Under the pieces are notes generated by a model, which saw only the letters and a program-made list of their open reading frames with translations, was not told the origin of the DNA and did not search any database. This document shows, in pieces, positions 25,244-32,940 of a stretch of DNA of 64,000 nt (position 1 is its first letter; each line of letters begins with the position of its first letter). The position numbers and the translations under genes are program-made. Source of the DNA: Desulfonatronum sp. SC1 (lineage in GTDB: Bacteria; Desulfobacterota; Desulfovibrionia; Desulfovibrionales; Desulfonatronaceae); assembly GCF_003046795.1 (NCBI RefSeq), contig NZ_PZKN01000013.1, positions 1 to 64,000 of the forward strand, given 5' to 3'.

Positions 25244-25381
25244 TCCTTGAAAGCTGAGGTACCCGGTGAACCGTGAGCCGACGATTACTGGGAAAACACC
25301 GGTAGAACCCAGCATCTGAAACTTGGAGATATCCAGAAACTGTAGAATCACTTGTTATGCCTTTCACTCAGGCAGATTGCC

Positions 25382-26266
25382 ATGACCAATAAACCAATTC
25401 CAGCGCCCATTGAATTTCTCCTCACAATCCCGCTTTATGCTGAAACCGTGTTCGTTGGTGAGCAGACGTGGAAGATCGTTGATCTTCTGTATTTTGGAGG
25501 CACTTACGACAGCTTCTGCACAAAATGTGGACGAGATTCGACATTTCAGGTCATTGCCCCAGAAAGACCGCCCGGGTTCACGCGAAACCATGCTCGTGAG
25601 CAACTCATAAAGAACCATGGAGGTTCTCCGGAACTTCCTCCGCTACCTTCCGATATCTACAGAGTTCACGCGAAGTGCACGCGACACAATGCTCACTGTC
25701 AGGATTTCCTCTTCTTCATTGATCACCGTCTTGTGACCGATGAAGCTGGCAAACGCCACACAGAGCCGACAATCCAAAAGGTGGGGCAGCAGCCTTCGTT
25801 TGCCGATCTGCATATATCGAAAATCAAAAAGTACGCTCCTGTATTAACGAAAACGCAGTTGCGCGAATTGAATCGCGCAATTGGCCTGGCCTCGCATGAC
25901 GTCGGTGTTGGTTCATACGTCTACCTACGGCGCGTGTTCGAAGCACTGGTCGAAGAAGCGCACGCGGAAGCGTGCGCCGACAACGGCTGGAATGAAGGTG
26001 CTTACACGCAATCTCGGATGGCTGAAAAAATTGCGCTCCTGAAAAGCCACCTGCCTCCATTCTTGGTTGAGCATCCGAAGATGTACTCACTGCTCAGCAA
26101 AGGCGTCCACGATCTTTCGGAAGAAGATTGCCTTTCGCACTTCGAGACGCTGCGTATTGGTATCGAACTAATTCTTGACGAGAAACTGGAACGGAAAGAA
26201 CGCGAAAGGAAGGTCAAGGATGCCAAGGCTGCACTCGCAAAGGCTATCGGTGATACCAAGGCATAA
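25382..26266 (+). CDS. Hypothetical protein in integron cassette 1 (possible Zn-binding N-terminus)
   Basis: 294 residues, function not recognised. Residues about 38-50 hold SFCTKCGRD and about 95-110 KCTRHNAHC, two Cys/His clusters that could bind zinc. The C-terminal half is helical, with YVYLRRVFEALVEEAHAEAC and LLSKGVHDLSEEDCLSHF, a pattern seen in DUF4145/HEPN-like proteins. The stop codon lies inside the first base-paired box of the downstream attC, and the ATG is 22 bp after the left recombination point, both typical of integron cassettes. Base composition is less GC-rich than the neighbouring operons. Confidence 0.75.
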   Translation: MTNKPIPAPIEFLLTIPLYAETVFVGEQTWKIVDLLYFGGTYDSFCTKCGRDSTFQVIAPERPPGFTRNHAREQLIKNHGGSPELPPLPSDIYRVHAKCTRHNAHCQDFLFFIDHRLVTDEAGKRHTEPTIQKVGQQPSFADLHISKIKKYAPVLTKTQLRELNRAIGLASHDVGVGSYVYLRRVFEALVEEAHAEACADNGWNEGAYTQSRMAEKIALLKSHLPPFLVEHPKMYSLLSKGVHDLSEEDCLSHFETLRIGIELILDEKLERKERERKVKDAKAALAKAIGDTKA

Positions 26267-26330
26267 CCCGGCAGTCCACACGGACGCTGCGCGATAAAGC
26301 CGCGCAGCGCCGGTGACTTTTACGTTAGGG
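26261..26330 (+). other. attC recombination site of integron cassette 1
   Basis: GCATAAC (26261-26267) opens the site and GTTAGGG (26324-26330) closes it. Between them AGTCCAC (26273-26279) pairs with GTGACT (26313-26318) leaving an unpaired base, and CGCTGCGCG (26285-26293) pairs with CGCGCAGCG (26301-26309), the stem with extrahelical base expected of an attC. The left cassette boundary GTTATGC (25354-25360) is the exact reverse complement of GCATAAC, as required for a cassette that excises as a circle. Confidence 0.78.
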
Positions 26331-26384
26331 GCTGCAGTTGTAAGATGTCGTGGCAGAGATAATAACAGAACAGGAGAATAACGT

Positions 26385-27068
26385 ATGAGCCTTTTCGGGA
26401 ACATATTTAAGCGCAAGCCGGAGTCGCTTCAACTTTCTGATTGGCTGGCGAACATGACCGAGGCATTTCTCAGGATGGGTGACGATACTCTTGGTCGAGA
26501 CAAAGCATCACCAGACATGCTCGTGTGCTTTACGTTGATCAATACTACACATACAGCACATAACCTATTGCATACTGCTCAGCAGGTCGCGTCGAATATT
26601 GGCCCAATATATGCTGAGCTGCGCTCCTATTACGAATGCCTCTGGCAATTGATCCTGTTGCATCAGTATAGAACACCTGACGATCACGATAAAATATCGC
26701 GATTATGTGGAGACGTCACGATTCGGTTGGAACGAACTATGGAGTCGCTATTCAAGTCAAACCCGAACGTCAAACGGGCTCTTTCGGAAGCAACTGGGGC
26801 GTCGTATGAAAGAGTTATGGTTAAGGCAGTAAATGAGTACATTCACGGCGAACGCGCCCACGCGTTCCCCGAGTCGGGTGATCATATCTCAGATAACATA
26901 CGAGCTCTGTCAGGAAGGATTCAGCGACTTGGGCGCCTTGATGCATCGCAGAAGGGCACGGTATATGAAGTCTTGAGGCAAGCAACCTCTAAAGCACCTT
27001 CTATGACTTTTCTTACACAGTTCAATTTTTCGGCGTGCAAAGTGCTGCCCGATGCGTTTTTCAGGTAA
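26385..27068 (+). CDS. Hypothetical protein in integron cassette 2
   Basis: 227 residues, no family recognised. The protein is helix-rich with no signal peptide or membrane span, and has LRSYYECLWQLILLHQYR near residue 79 and a C-terminal SMTFLTQFNFSACKVLPD. A weak purine run (ACAGGAGAATAACGT) precedes the ATG. It is AT-richer than the T6SS cassettes and lies wholly between two attC sites, so it was probably acquired as a mobile cassette. Confidence 0.72.
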   Translation: MSLFGNIFKRKPESLQLSDWLANMTEAFLRMGDDTLGRDKASPDMLVCFTLINTTHTAHNLLHTAQQVASNIGPIYAELRSYYECLWQLILLHQYRTPDDHDKISRLCGDVTIRLERTMESLFKSNPNVKRALSEATGASYERVMVKAVNEYIHGERAHAFPESGDHISDNIRALSGRIQRLGRLDASQKGTVYEVLRQATSKAPSMTFLTQFNFSACKVLPDAFFR

Positions 27069-27073
27069 GCACG

Positions 27074-27126
27074 CCCCTAACCCATAAGGATTGACACGAC
27101 CTGCAAGGTCGTTTCAATCCATTGTT
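27074..27126 (+). other. attC-like site of integron cassette 2
   Basis: CCCCTAAC (27074-27081) is the exact reverse complement of GTTAGGGG at the cassette's left boundary (26324-26331). It is followed by a hairpin, GGATTGACACGACCT (27088-27102) pairing with AGGTCGTTTCAATCC (27106-27120), and a GTT at 27124-27126. The right-hand core is less well conserved than in the first site. Confidence 0.6.
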
Positions 27127-27420
27127 CAAGAAGCCCGTCGCGTTGGCACGGATTTTTGCTATAGGGTAAAGCCTTTTCGGTCTGGCAGGGGGAGGCGGGG
27201 GATATGCCGGGCAGTTGATTGATCTGAAGGATGAGCGGGGTCAATGAGCCATGTTCAGCGTTTTTTGAGATACTCCTCCGGGATTGGCGAGGGAGACCGA
27301 GGGCATGTCCAAAACGATTTTCCGTGTTTGGACGCAATGCTTCCGTCCCGTTATCGGGCATGTATTCGGCCGGGCGTGTCGCTCCCTTGCCGGAGCGTGG
27401 TTGTCCTGGGCCGGTTCAGG

Positions 27421-27680
27421 TCAGCCCGTCGGCCCTCCTTCCATGGCCATGCGCCGATTTGGAATCAACGAATACAGGTAAGTCGGCACATGTCCGCGGT
27501 AACGGCACGTCATTTCCAGCATGGGGATCTGTTCCACGTGCACGGTGGCGACGGCGAAGCCGAATGCGAGTTCGATTCTGGCGCAAACCTCTTTCAGCGC
27601 AAGCCTGAAGGATGGGCTGAGCAGTCCATCGTAGCGCATCTCATGGAATGGTAAAGGTTGTAAGGAAAGTAAACGTCGGC
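27421..27680 (-). pseudogene. Possible IS200-type TnpA remnant
   Basis: On the minus strand the frame reads RYDGLLSPSFRLALKEVCAR, then ELAFGF and later MLEMTCRYRGHVPTYLYSLI. This resembles the IS200/IS605 TnpA pattern (LSxEVxxxLKEICxxIExxF, LEIGTDxDHV, VPTYSxTK) with the HxH catalytic pair lost. The match is by eye and weak. I see no other supportable gene in the 27127-27763 gap. Confidence 0.3.
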
Positions 27681-27763
27681 AGCGAGGTCTGCTTTTATCA
27701 ACTGAATGTTGGAGATCAGGTCGAAATAGGAAGATGATTTTTATCCAGAAATAGGAGGCTGTA

Positions 27764-28003
27764 ATGCCAACCACATTAACGCTGGAAATTCCCGATCAAA
27801 TTTATCGACCTTTACTAAGAAAGGCTAACAAATGTGGGAAAACTCTCGACCAGGTATTGATTGAATGGATGGGAGATGTAGTAAGGGATGAGCTGGATGA
27901 TCCTTTATTGAAATTGGCAGGGGCTTTTTCTTCTGATATCAAAGATATTAGCTCAAATCATGACTTTTATATCGGACAAGAATTGAGTAATAACCATGAA
28001 TGA
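27764..28003 (+). CDS. VapB-like antitoxin
   Basis: 79 residues. The N-terminal LTLEIPDQIYRPLLRKANKC with GKTLDQVLIEWMGDVV resembles a short DNA-binding segment of an RHH type, and the C-terminal half (DDPLLKLAGAFSSDI) is typical of antitoxins paired with PIN-domain toxins. AGGAGG lies upstream. Its stop overlaps the PIN toxin start by 8 bp. Confidence 0.75.
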   Translation: MPTTLTLEIPDQIYRPLLRKANKCGKTLDQVLIEWMGDVVRDELDDPLLKLAGAFSSDIKDISSNHDFYIGQELSNNHE

Positions 28004-28430
28004 AGTTTTCGCTGATACTTCCGGCTGAGCCAATTATTTTGTCCGCACTGAGCCGTTTCATCAAGAGGCCAAAGAGTTGATGCAACAATGGTATAATGAT
28101 CAAACCCTTGTCGTCACAACGAATTATGTCCTTTCGGAGCTTGTCGCTTTGTTCATGAGTCCGCTCAGAATACCACGTCCGAAGCAAATCCAAGCGATTG
28201 AGACAATCAAGGCTGTTGATTGGATCGAAATCATCCATATTGACAAGAATTTAGATGATAAAGTTTGGCAATTTCTAAAGGAACGAGATGATAAAATGTG
28301 GAGTTTGGTTGACTGCTCTAGCTTTGTTGTCATGAAAGATCGCCAACTCAGTCATGGATTCACGACGGATCATCATTTTGAGCAAGCTGGATTTTTACGA
28401 TTATTATACTGGTTTAGGGTGAAACAATAA
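27996..28430 (+). pseudogene. VapC (PIN-domain) toxin interrupted by an in-frame TGA
   Basis: The frame from ATG 27996 reads MNEVFADTSG, then TGA (28026-28028), then ANYFVRTEPFHQEAKELM and on to a full PIN domain. DTSG holds the first catalytic Asp, YVLSELVALF the Glu, and SLVDCSSFVVMKD and FTTDHHFEQAGF the later acidic residues. The eleventh codon is usually Trp in such proteins (DTSGWAN), so a TGG-to-TGA nonsense mutation is the simplest reading. The last residues (YWFRVKQ) and the stop come from the MITE that begins at 28405. Confidence 0.8.
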
Positions 28431-28715
28431 AAAAAAATTCTGATGACGCCTTTATGCCGCCCTTACAGGGCTATTTTTGTTTTAACTTCATCTACCCAGG
28501 GCGTTGCCCTGGGCTATAATATGTCGCCCCGTTGGGGCTTCAGACAAGCCCTGAAAGGGCGAACTACCGTAGCCCAGGGCAACGCCCTGGGTAAAACGCC
28601 CCCCAACAATAATAGCCCTGAAAGGGCGGCATAAAATGATGCAACGCGAGCCCAAAAACAGCGATGGCCCTCTTGGAACGCCATCAAATTTAAATATTCA
28701 ACCTCAAGCAGTATA
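28405..28715. mobile_element. MITE with TATACTG termini, copy 2 (311 bp)
   Basis: The left end TATACTGGTTTAGGGTGAAA and the right end CAACCTCAAGCAGTATA match copy 1 at 12743-12952. Internal modules are the same but duplicated: two CCCAGGGC(G)TTGCCCTGGG-type palindromes and several GCCCTGAAAGGGC units, which explains the extra 100 bp. It contains no gene. As with copy 1, it is inserted at the 3' end of a gene and provides the stop codon. Confidence 0.8.
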
Positions 28716-28719
28716 AAGC

Positions 28720-28992
28720 ATGAACAATACTCAAACTCTCTACCCTCGCCTTCTTGAGACACGCATCGCCGAGGCAATGGCCGATACACCCGTTGTTTTG
28801 GTAGTCGGTCCTCGCCAAGCGGGCAAAACCAGGCTTGTGCGGCGGATAGCAGCGCAAGAAATGCGCTGCCTCACTCTGGACGATGAACTTACATTGTTGG
28901 CAGCAAAAGAGAGTTATACATCAGAGTGGCCGCCGAAGACCGCTGGACCCTGCGCCCCTTCCTTGGTTTCCAAAGGGCCGGAGCGAACATGA
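28720..28992 (+). pseudogene. Truncated AAA_14/DUF4143-type ATPase
   Basis: The first 64 codons encode an ATPase N-terminus: YPRLLETRIAEAMADTPVVL with the Walker A GPRQAGKT and the strand CLTLDDELTLLAAK. A complete DUF4143 ATPase has about 400 residues. After residue about 64 the frame runs into unrelated sequence. It starts 4 bp after the MITE and ends where the nucleotidyltransferase gene begins. Confidence 0.75.
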
Positions 28993-29378
28993 CCGTCTCC
29001 ATCGACAAGGCGCGATCCTTCCTCAAGCAGAAGCAGCAGGCCCGCCAGGAGCAATTAAGCCTGCTCCATGCCAGGGCCGTGGCCGACGCTTCCGCCATTG
29101 TGCGCATGATCGTCCAGCGCTACAATCCCATTCGCATATATCAGTGGGGTTCCTTGTTGCGTCCGGAGCTGTTTCGGGAGTACTCGGATATCGACCTGGC
29201 CGTGGAGGGCGTGCGTGAGCCGGAACGGTTTTTTCGCATGTTCGGGGATGCGGAGCGGATGACGGATTTTCCTTTGGATTTACTGGATATCGAAAAGATC
29301 GCTCCGGAATTCGCGGAAATTATCAAGATGAAAAGTATCGTGGTCTATGAACGGGAAAATCAGCCTGCTCATCGGTGA
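28989..29378 (+). CDS. MNT-type nucleotidyltransferase antitoxin
   Basis: 129 residues with the minimal nucleotidyltransferase active site: YQWGSLLRPELFREYSDIDLAVEG, that is, GS followed by DxD, at about residues 55-75. MNT-fold proteins of this type inactivate HEPN toxins, usually by AMPylation. The ATG at 28989 follows GGAGCGAAC. Its 3' end overlaps the next gene by 32 bp, the arrangement expected for an MNT-HEPN operon, but the partner is truncated. Confidence 0.8.
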   Translation: MTVSIDKARSFLKQKQQARQEQLSLLHARAVADASAIVRMIVQRYNPIRIYQWGSLLRPELFREYSDIDLAVEGVREPERFFRMFGDAERMTDFPLDLLDIEKIAPEFAEIIKMKSIVVYERENQPAHR

Positions 29379-29631
29379 AATTGAAAAATCATTTGACCAG
29401 CTGGCACGGTTGGAAGATTTGTATAGACACTCCACGAACCAGCTTGCCAACGACCAAAGGACGTTGGAAAAGGCTGTTTTTCTCTCGGAAATTTTCGTCA
29501 ATACCTACACGTGCCTGGAAACCCTCTTTTTCCGTATCTCACAGTTTTTTGGGAATTCGTTTCCCCAGGAACAGTGGCGCCGTGATCTGCTGGACAAGAT
29601 GCGGCTGCGCATCCCGGACATCAGATGTTAA
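29347..29631 (+). pseudogene. HEPN-type toxin, C-terminally truncated
   Basis: 94 residues matching the N-terminal two thirds of HepT-like HEPN proteins: IGEIEKSFDQLARLEDLY, FVNTYTCLETLFFRISQFFG and WRRDLLDKMRLRIPDIR. In complete members the next segment carries the RX4-6H ribonuclease motif (an FRHxxR-type stretch), which is missing here: the frame stops right after IPDIRC. It is likely an inactive toxin whose MNT partner survives. Confidence 0.65.
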
Positions 29632-29698
29632 AAACGCAAGCCCAGGGACAAGAAATTTCGGGGTTGTTGGCGTATGAGTGATGAGGAGCAATAGCCCC

Positions 29699-29986
29699 AT
29701 GAAAAAAATATTGTTTGAATGGGATCCAAAAAAAGCACTTTTGAACGTTGCACATCACTTTGTCACTTTTGACGAGGCGAGTACTGCATTCGGCGATCCA
29801 CTTTCACAAACAATTTACGACCCATTGCACTCAGGAGACGAAGATCGTTACGTTCTGATTGGCCAATCCATCAAATGCCGTCTTCTTGTCGTCGTTCATA
29901 CGGAAAGAGGCGATACTATTCGAATCATTAGTGCAAGATTGGCAACAAACAAAGAGAGAGAAAAATATGAAGAAAATGACCAATGA
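29699..29986 (+). CDS. brnT: BrnT-family toxin
   Basis: 95 residues with the BrnT pattern: FEWDPKKALLNVAHHFVTFD, EASTAFGDPLS, ED-RYVLIGQS and the C-terminal IRIISARLATNKEREKYEEN. BrnT is a RelE-fold ribonuclease. The ATG at 29699 is preceded by GAGGAG about 10 bp upstream. Its 3' end overlaps the antitoxin gene by 20 bp, the toxin-first order usual for BrnTA. Confidence 0.9.
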   Translation: MKKILFEWDPKKALLNVAHHFVTFDEASTAFGDPLSQTIYDPLHSGDEDRYVLIGQSIKCRLLVVVHTERGDTIRIISARLATNKEREKYEENDQ

Positions 29987-30185
29987 CCATGAAATGTTGG
30001 AAGAATATGACTTCTCTGGCGGTGTCCGCGGCAAATACTCAAAGCGTTACGAGCAAGGATCCAACGTGGTTGTTATTGAACCTGACGTAGCCAAATTTTT
30101 TCCCGACCATGAATCAGTCAACGAGGCGCTTCGCAGCTTGACGACAATCATCAAGCGACAGAGAAGAACTGAAGTCCCCATGTAG
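29967..30185 (+). CDS. brnA: BrnA-like antitoxin
   Basis: 72 residues beginning MKKMTNDHEMLEEYDFSGGV, with KYSKRYEQGSNVVVIEPDV and FFPDHESVNEALRSLTTII, the short RHH-like antitoxin found next to BrnT. The EPDVAKFFPDHESVNEAL segment is the predicted DNA-binding strand-helix. I chose the ATG at 29967; the frame is open from 29859. It ends 22 bp before vgrG of cassette C. Confidence 0.82.
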   Translation: MKKMTNDHEMLEEYDFSGGVRGKYSKRYEQGSNVVVIEPDVAKFFPDHESVNEALRSLTTIIKRQRRTEVPM

Positions 30186-30207
30186 TGAAAGGCGGTAACG
30201 AGTCCCC

Positions 30208-32934
30208 ATGCCACGTAAAACAGACAGCGCGTTCGCTTTCATCAGCCAGGGCTTTTCCGAGGAAACCTTCGACGTGGTCAGCTTTTCCGGCGAGGAGGAG
30301 TTGGGGGCGGCGTATCGGTTCGAGATTCTGTTGCAGTCCGGCGTCTCGGATTTGGACCTGGATGTGGTGATGCGCGAGCCGGCCCGGCTGGTGCTCAGAA
30401 GCCAGGTCACCCACGGGCCGGACATGGTCTATCACGGCATCCTGGCCAGCTTCGAGCAACTGCACCAGTCCGGCAAGACGGCCTTCTACCGGGCCGAGCT
30501 GCGGCCCCGGCTGTGGTGGCTGAGTCTGATCCGGCACAACCAGGTCTTTCTGGACAAGCGGGTGGATCAGTTTCTGGCCGAGGTTCTCAAGGACGCCGGG
30601 CTGGCCCTGAATCAGGATTTTGAGATGCGGTTCAAGGAGCGTCTCCTGCCCTGGGAGTATGTCTGCCAGTACGGCGAGTCCCACCTGGACTTCTTTTCCC
30701 GCTGGCTGGAGCGGGAAGGGGCCTATTACTGGTTCGAGCAGGAGGAGCGGATGGAAAAGCTCCTGGTGGCGGACACCTACATCGCCCATGTGCCGCTGCC
30801 GGGCTACGAACGTCTGGACTACCACCCTCGCACCGAACGGTCCGACGCGCCGACGGGCAGACACGTGAGCGCCTTTACCCTGAAGCAGACCTGTCAGCCC
30901 AGGAACGTCCTGGTCAAGGACTACGACTATCGCAAGCCCAGCCTGGAAATGTCCGGGCGGGCCCAGATCCAGGAGCACGGGCGCGGCGAGGTCTATCTGT
31001 ACGGGGAGCAGGTCCGCAACCGGGCCGAGGCCGAGCGAATAGCCAGGGTCCGGGCCGAGGAGTACGGGGCGCGGCAGAAGATCTTTCATGGTCAAAGCTC
31101 CCTGCCCGCGCTGCGGCCCGGGTATCTGTTCACGCTGCGACGGCATTTCCGGGAATCCTACAACCAGCAATACCTGACGGTTTCGGTGCGCCATGAAGGT
31201 GGTCAGGGCGGTGGTCAGGGCGGTGGTCAGGGCGGTGGCCGGGGCGGGAGCCGGGAAGGCTTGAAGGGCGGCGATCTTGAAGGCATGACGGCAGGCGTTG
31301 ACGGGGCCGAGGCGTCCTATCGGAACACCTTTTCCTGCATCCCGGCCACCACCCAGTTCCGTCCGACCCAGGTCACGGCCAGGCCCCGGATCGCGGGGAC
31401 CATCTCCGCGACCATCGACGCCGCGGGGTCCGGGCAGTACGCCGAGCTGGACGAACACGGCCGCTACAAGGTCCGGCTGCCCTTTGACCGGGCCGAGCGC
31501 GGCGGGGGCAAGGCCTCCACCTGGCTGCGCATGGCCACGCCCTACGCCGGAGAGAACTGCGGCCTGCATTTTCCGTTGCTCAAGGGCACGGAGGTGCTGC
31601 TGACCTTCATCGACGGCGACCCGGACCGCCCGGTGATCGCCCACGCGGTGCCCAATTTCGAGAAGCAAAGTCCGGTCCGGGACATGAACAGCCCGGCCAA
31701 CGCCATCCGCAGCGCCGGGGGCAACCAGATCGTCCTGGGCGACAAGAAGGGTCAGGAATTCATCGGCTTGTATTCCCCGTTTCACAACAGCGGCATCGTC
31801 CTGGGCTCTCACGTGCCCGGAGGCGGAGGCAGCATCGGCGTGAGCACGGGGGGCGGCTACGAGCTGTTCGTGATGGGCGCGGCCAACCAGGCCGTGCTCG
31901 GAGCCAAGAACAACCTGACCGGCGGGGTGGTCAACGAGATCTGCGCGGGGCTGAAGAGCGATCTGACCGTGGCCATGCGCTTCGCGGCCACTCTGGCCTC
32001 CCGCATCGAGTACGACAAGGGACCGGAGTTCTATCTCGGGGAAAAGGCCAGCACCCTGAAGCAGGAAATCGCCACCGCCGGGATGAAGTCCTTCTCCATC
32101 TCCGGCGGCTACTCCGACGAGATGAACAAGCAGGTCAAGGCGGCCCAGAAGGCCCTGGCCATGGGCATCGGCGGCACGGCCGCGGCCGGGCTGGGGATCA
32201 TGGGCGTGTCCGCGCCCTTTGACGAGCACTTCCTCAAGGACAGCAGCATGATGTGGAAGAACGCGGCCTTTTTCGGCGGTCTGGCCGCGCTGCTGGCCGG
32301 GGGTTGGTTGTCCATGCAGGCGGCCAAGGAGGTCAAGAAGCTGGTCCAGGCCGTGGTGGACCAGGCCAAGGCCCTGAGCACCGCTGAACTGACCCTGGAC
32401 CCGGCCGGCGCGAATATCGTGGTCAATTGCGACGTCAGCCCGGACGCGATCTTTTCCACCCGGGTCGCCGTCACGGACAAGTTCGGCCAGATCCAGGAAT
32501 CCACCCTGTCCGTTTCCCTGGACGAGGAAAAGGCCGTGGTGCTCAAGAACACCTTTAAGGCCGACGCTCAGGACGACGGGGAGGCCGCGGCGGTGCAGAT
32601 CATCCTCGGCTCCAAGGGCATCACCCTGATCAAGCCCGGCGGGGCCCAGATTGTGCTGGACAAGACCGGGGCCGTGATGGAACGGCTGGAGCCGGACGAC
32701 GAGGACGCCAAACAGCTCGTGGCGGACCTGGGGCTGGAAGACGTGGCCCTGGTTCCCGGCATCATCAGCGCCAGGCGCAACAGCGCCAAGATGGAGTGCG
32801 GGGAAAACTCCGTGGAGGTCACGCCCACGGGAGTGACCATCGTAACTCCCGTCCCGGACCCGGTTCCCCCCGGCGACGAGGCCGAGCCGTCCAGCGTCCA
32901 AATCGACGCCGACGGCTTCATCAAGCTGGGCTGA
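30208..32934 (+). CDS. vgrG: VgrG spike protein, cassette C (membrane-hairpin extension)
   Basis: 908 residues, the longest of the three. The gp27-like part (EYVCQYGESHLDFFSRWLER) and gp5 OB fold (about 394-485) are conserved. Between them, residues about 330-365 contain a Gly/Gln-rich insertion absent from A and B. The extension after about residue 500 has two hydrophobic segments, AMGIGGTAAAGLGIMGV (about 651-667) and AAFFGGLAALLAGGWLSM (about 686-703), separated by 18 residues, then a beta-rich tail ending VQIDADGFIKLG. The tail end resembles the DUF3540 terminus. The next gene starts 6 bp later. Confidence 0.92.
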   Translation: MPRKTDSAFAFISQGFSEETFDVVSFSGEEELGAAYRFEILLQSGVSDLDLDVVMREPARLVLRSQVTHGPDMVYHGILASFEQLHQSGKTAFYRAELRPRLWWLSLIRHNQVFLDKRVDQFLAEVLKDAGLALNQDFEMRFKERLLPWEYVCQYGESHLDFFSRWLEREGAYYWFEQEERMEKLLVADTYIAHVPLPGYERLDYHPRTERSDAPTGRHVSAFTLKQTCQPRNVLVKDYDYRKPSLEMSGRAQIQEHGRGEVYLYGEQVRNRAEAERIARVRAEEYGARQKIFHGQSSLPALRPGYLFTLRRHFRESYNQQYLTVSVRHEGGQGGGQGGGQGGGRGGSREGLKGGDLEGMTAGVDGAEASYRNTFSCIPATTQFRPTQVTARPRIAGTISATIDAAGSGQYAELDEHGRYKVRLPFDRAERGGGKASTWLRMATPYAGENCGLHFPLLKGTEVLLTFIDGDPDRPVIAHAVPNFEKQSPVRDMNSPANAIRSAGGNQIVLGDKKGQEFIGLYSPFHNSGIVLGSHVPGGGGSIGVSTGGGYELFVMGAANQAVLGAKNNLTGGVVNEICAGLKSDLTVAMRFAATLASRIEYDKGPEFYLGEKASTLKQEIATAGMKSFSISGGYSDEMNKQVKAAQKALAMGIGGTAAAGLGIMGVSAPFDEHFLKDSSMMWKNAAFFGGLAALLAGGWLSMQAAKEVKKLVQAVVDQAKALSTAELTLDPAGANIVVNCDVSPDAIFSTRVAVTDKFGQIQESTLSVSLDEEKAVVLKNTFKADAQDDGEAAAVQIILGSKGITLIKPGGAQIVLDKTGAVMERLEPDDEDAKQLVADLGLEDVALVPGIISARRNSAKMECGENSVEVTPTGVTIVTPVPDPVPPGDEAEPSSVQIDADGFIKLG
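31198..31245 (+). repeat. 12-bp GGTCAGGGCGGT tandem repeat in vgrG C
   Basis: Just over three copies of GGTCAGGGCGGT followed by a degenerate GGCCGGGGCGGG, encoding repeated GGQG. The run occupies the loop between the gp27-like part and the OB fold, where VgrG A and B have a different short sequence (GSQERYLLSGLG). Confidence 0.9.
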
Positions 32935-32940
32935 CCCGCC

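Noticed and set aside
25247-25353. Group II intron domain V (GTGAGCCG near 25271)
   Set aside because: The short match lacks the paired GTACGGTTC and no intron-encoded protein is present.
27088-27120. CRISPR-like repeat (ends GTTTCAATCC)
   Set aside because: It occurs once, is a hairpin within an attC-like site and has no spaced copies.
27996-28430. Selenocysteine at the in-frame TGA of the PIN toxin, given selB nearby
   Set aside because: The position normally holds Trp in PIN proteins, TGG to TGA is one change, and no clear SECIS-like hairpin follows. I kept it as a nonsense mutation.
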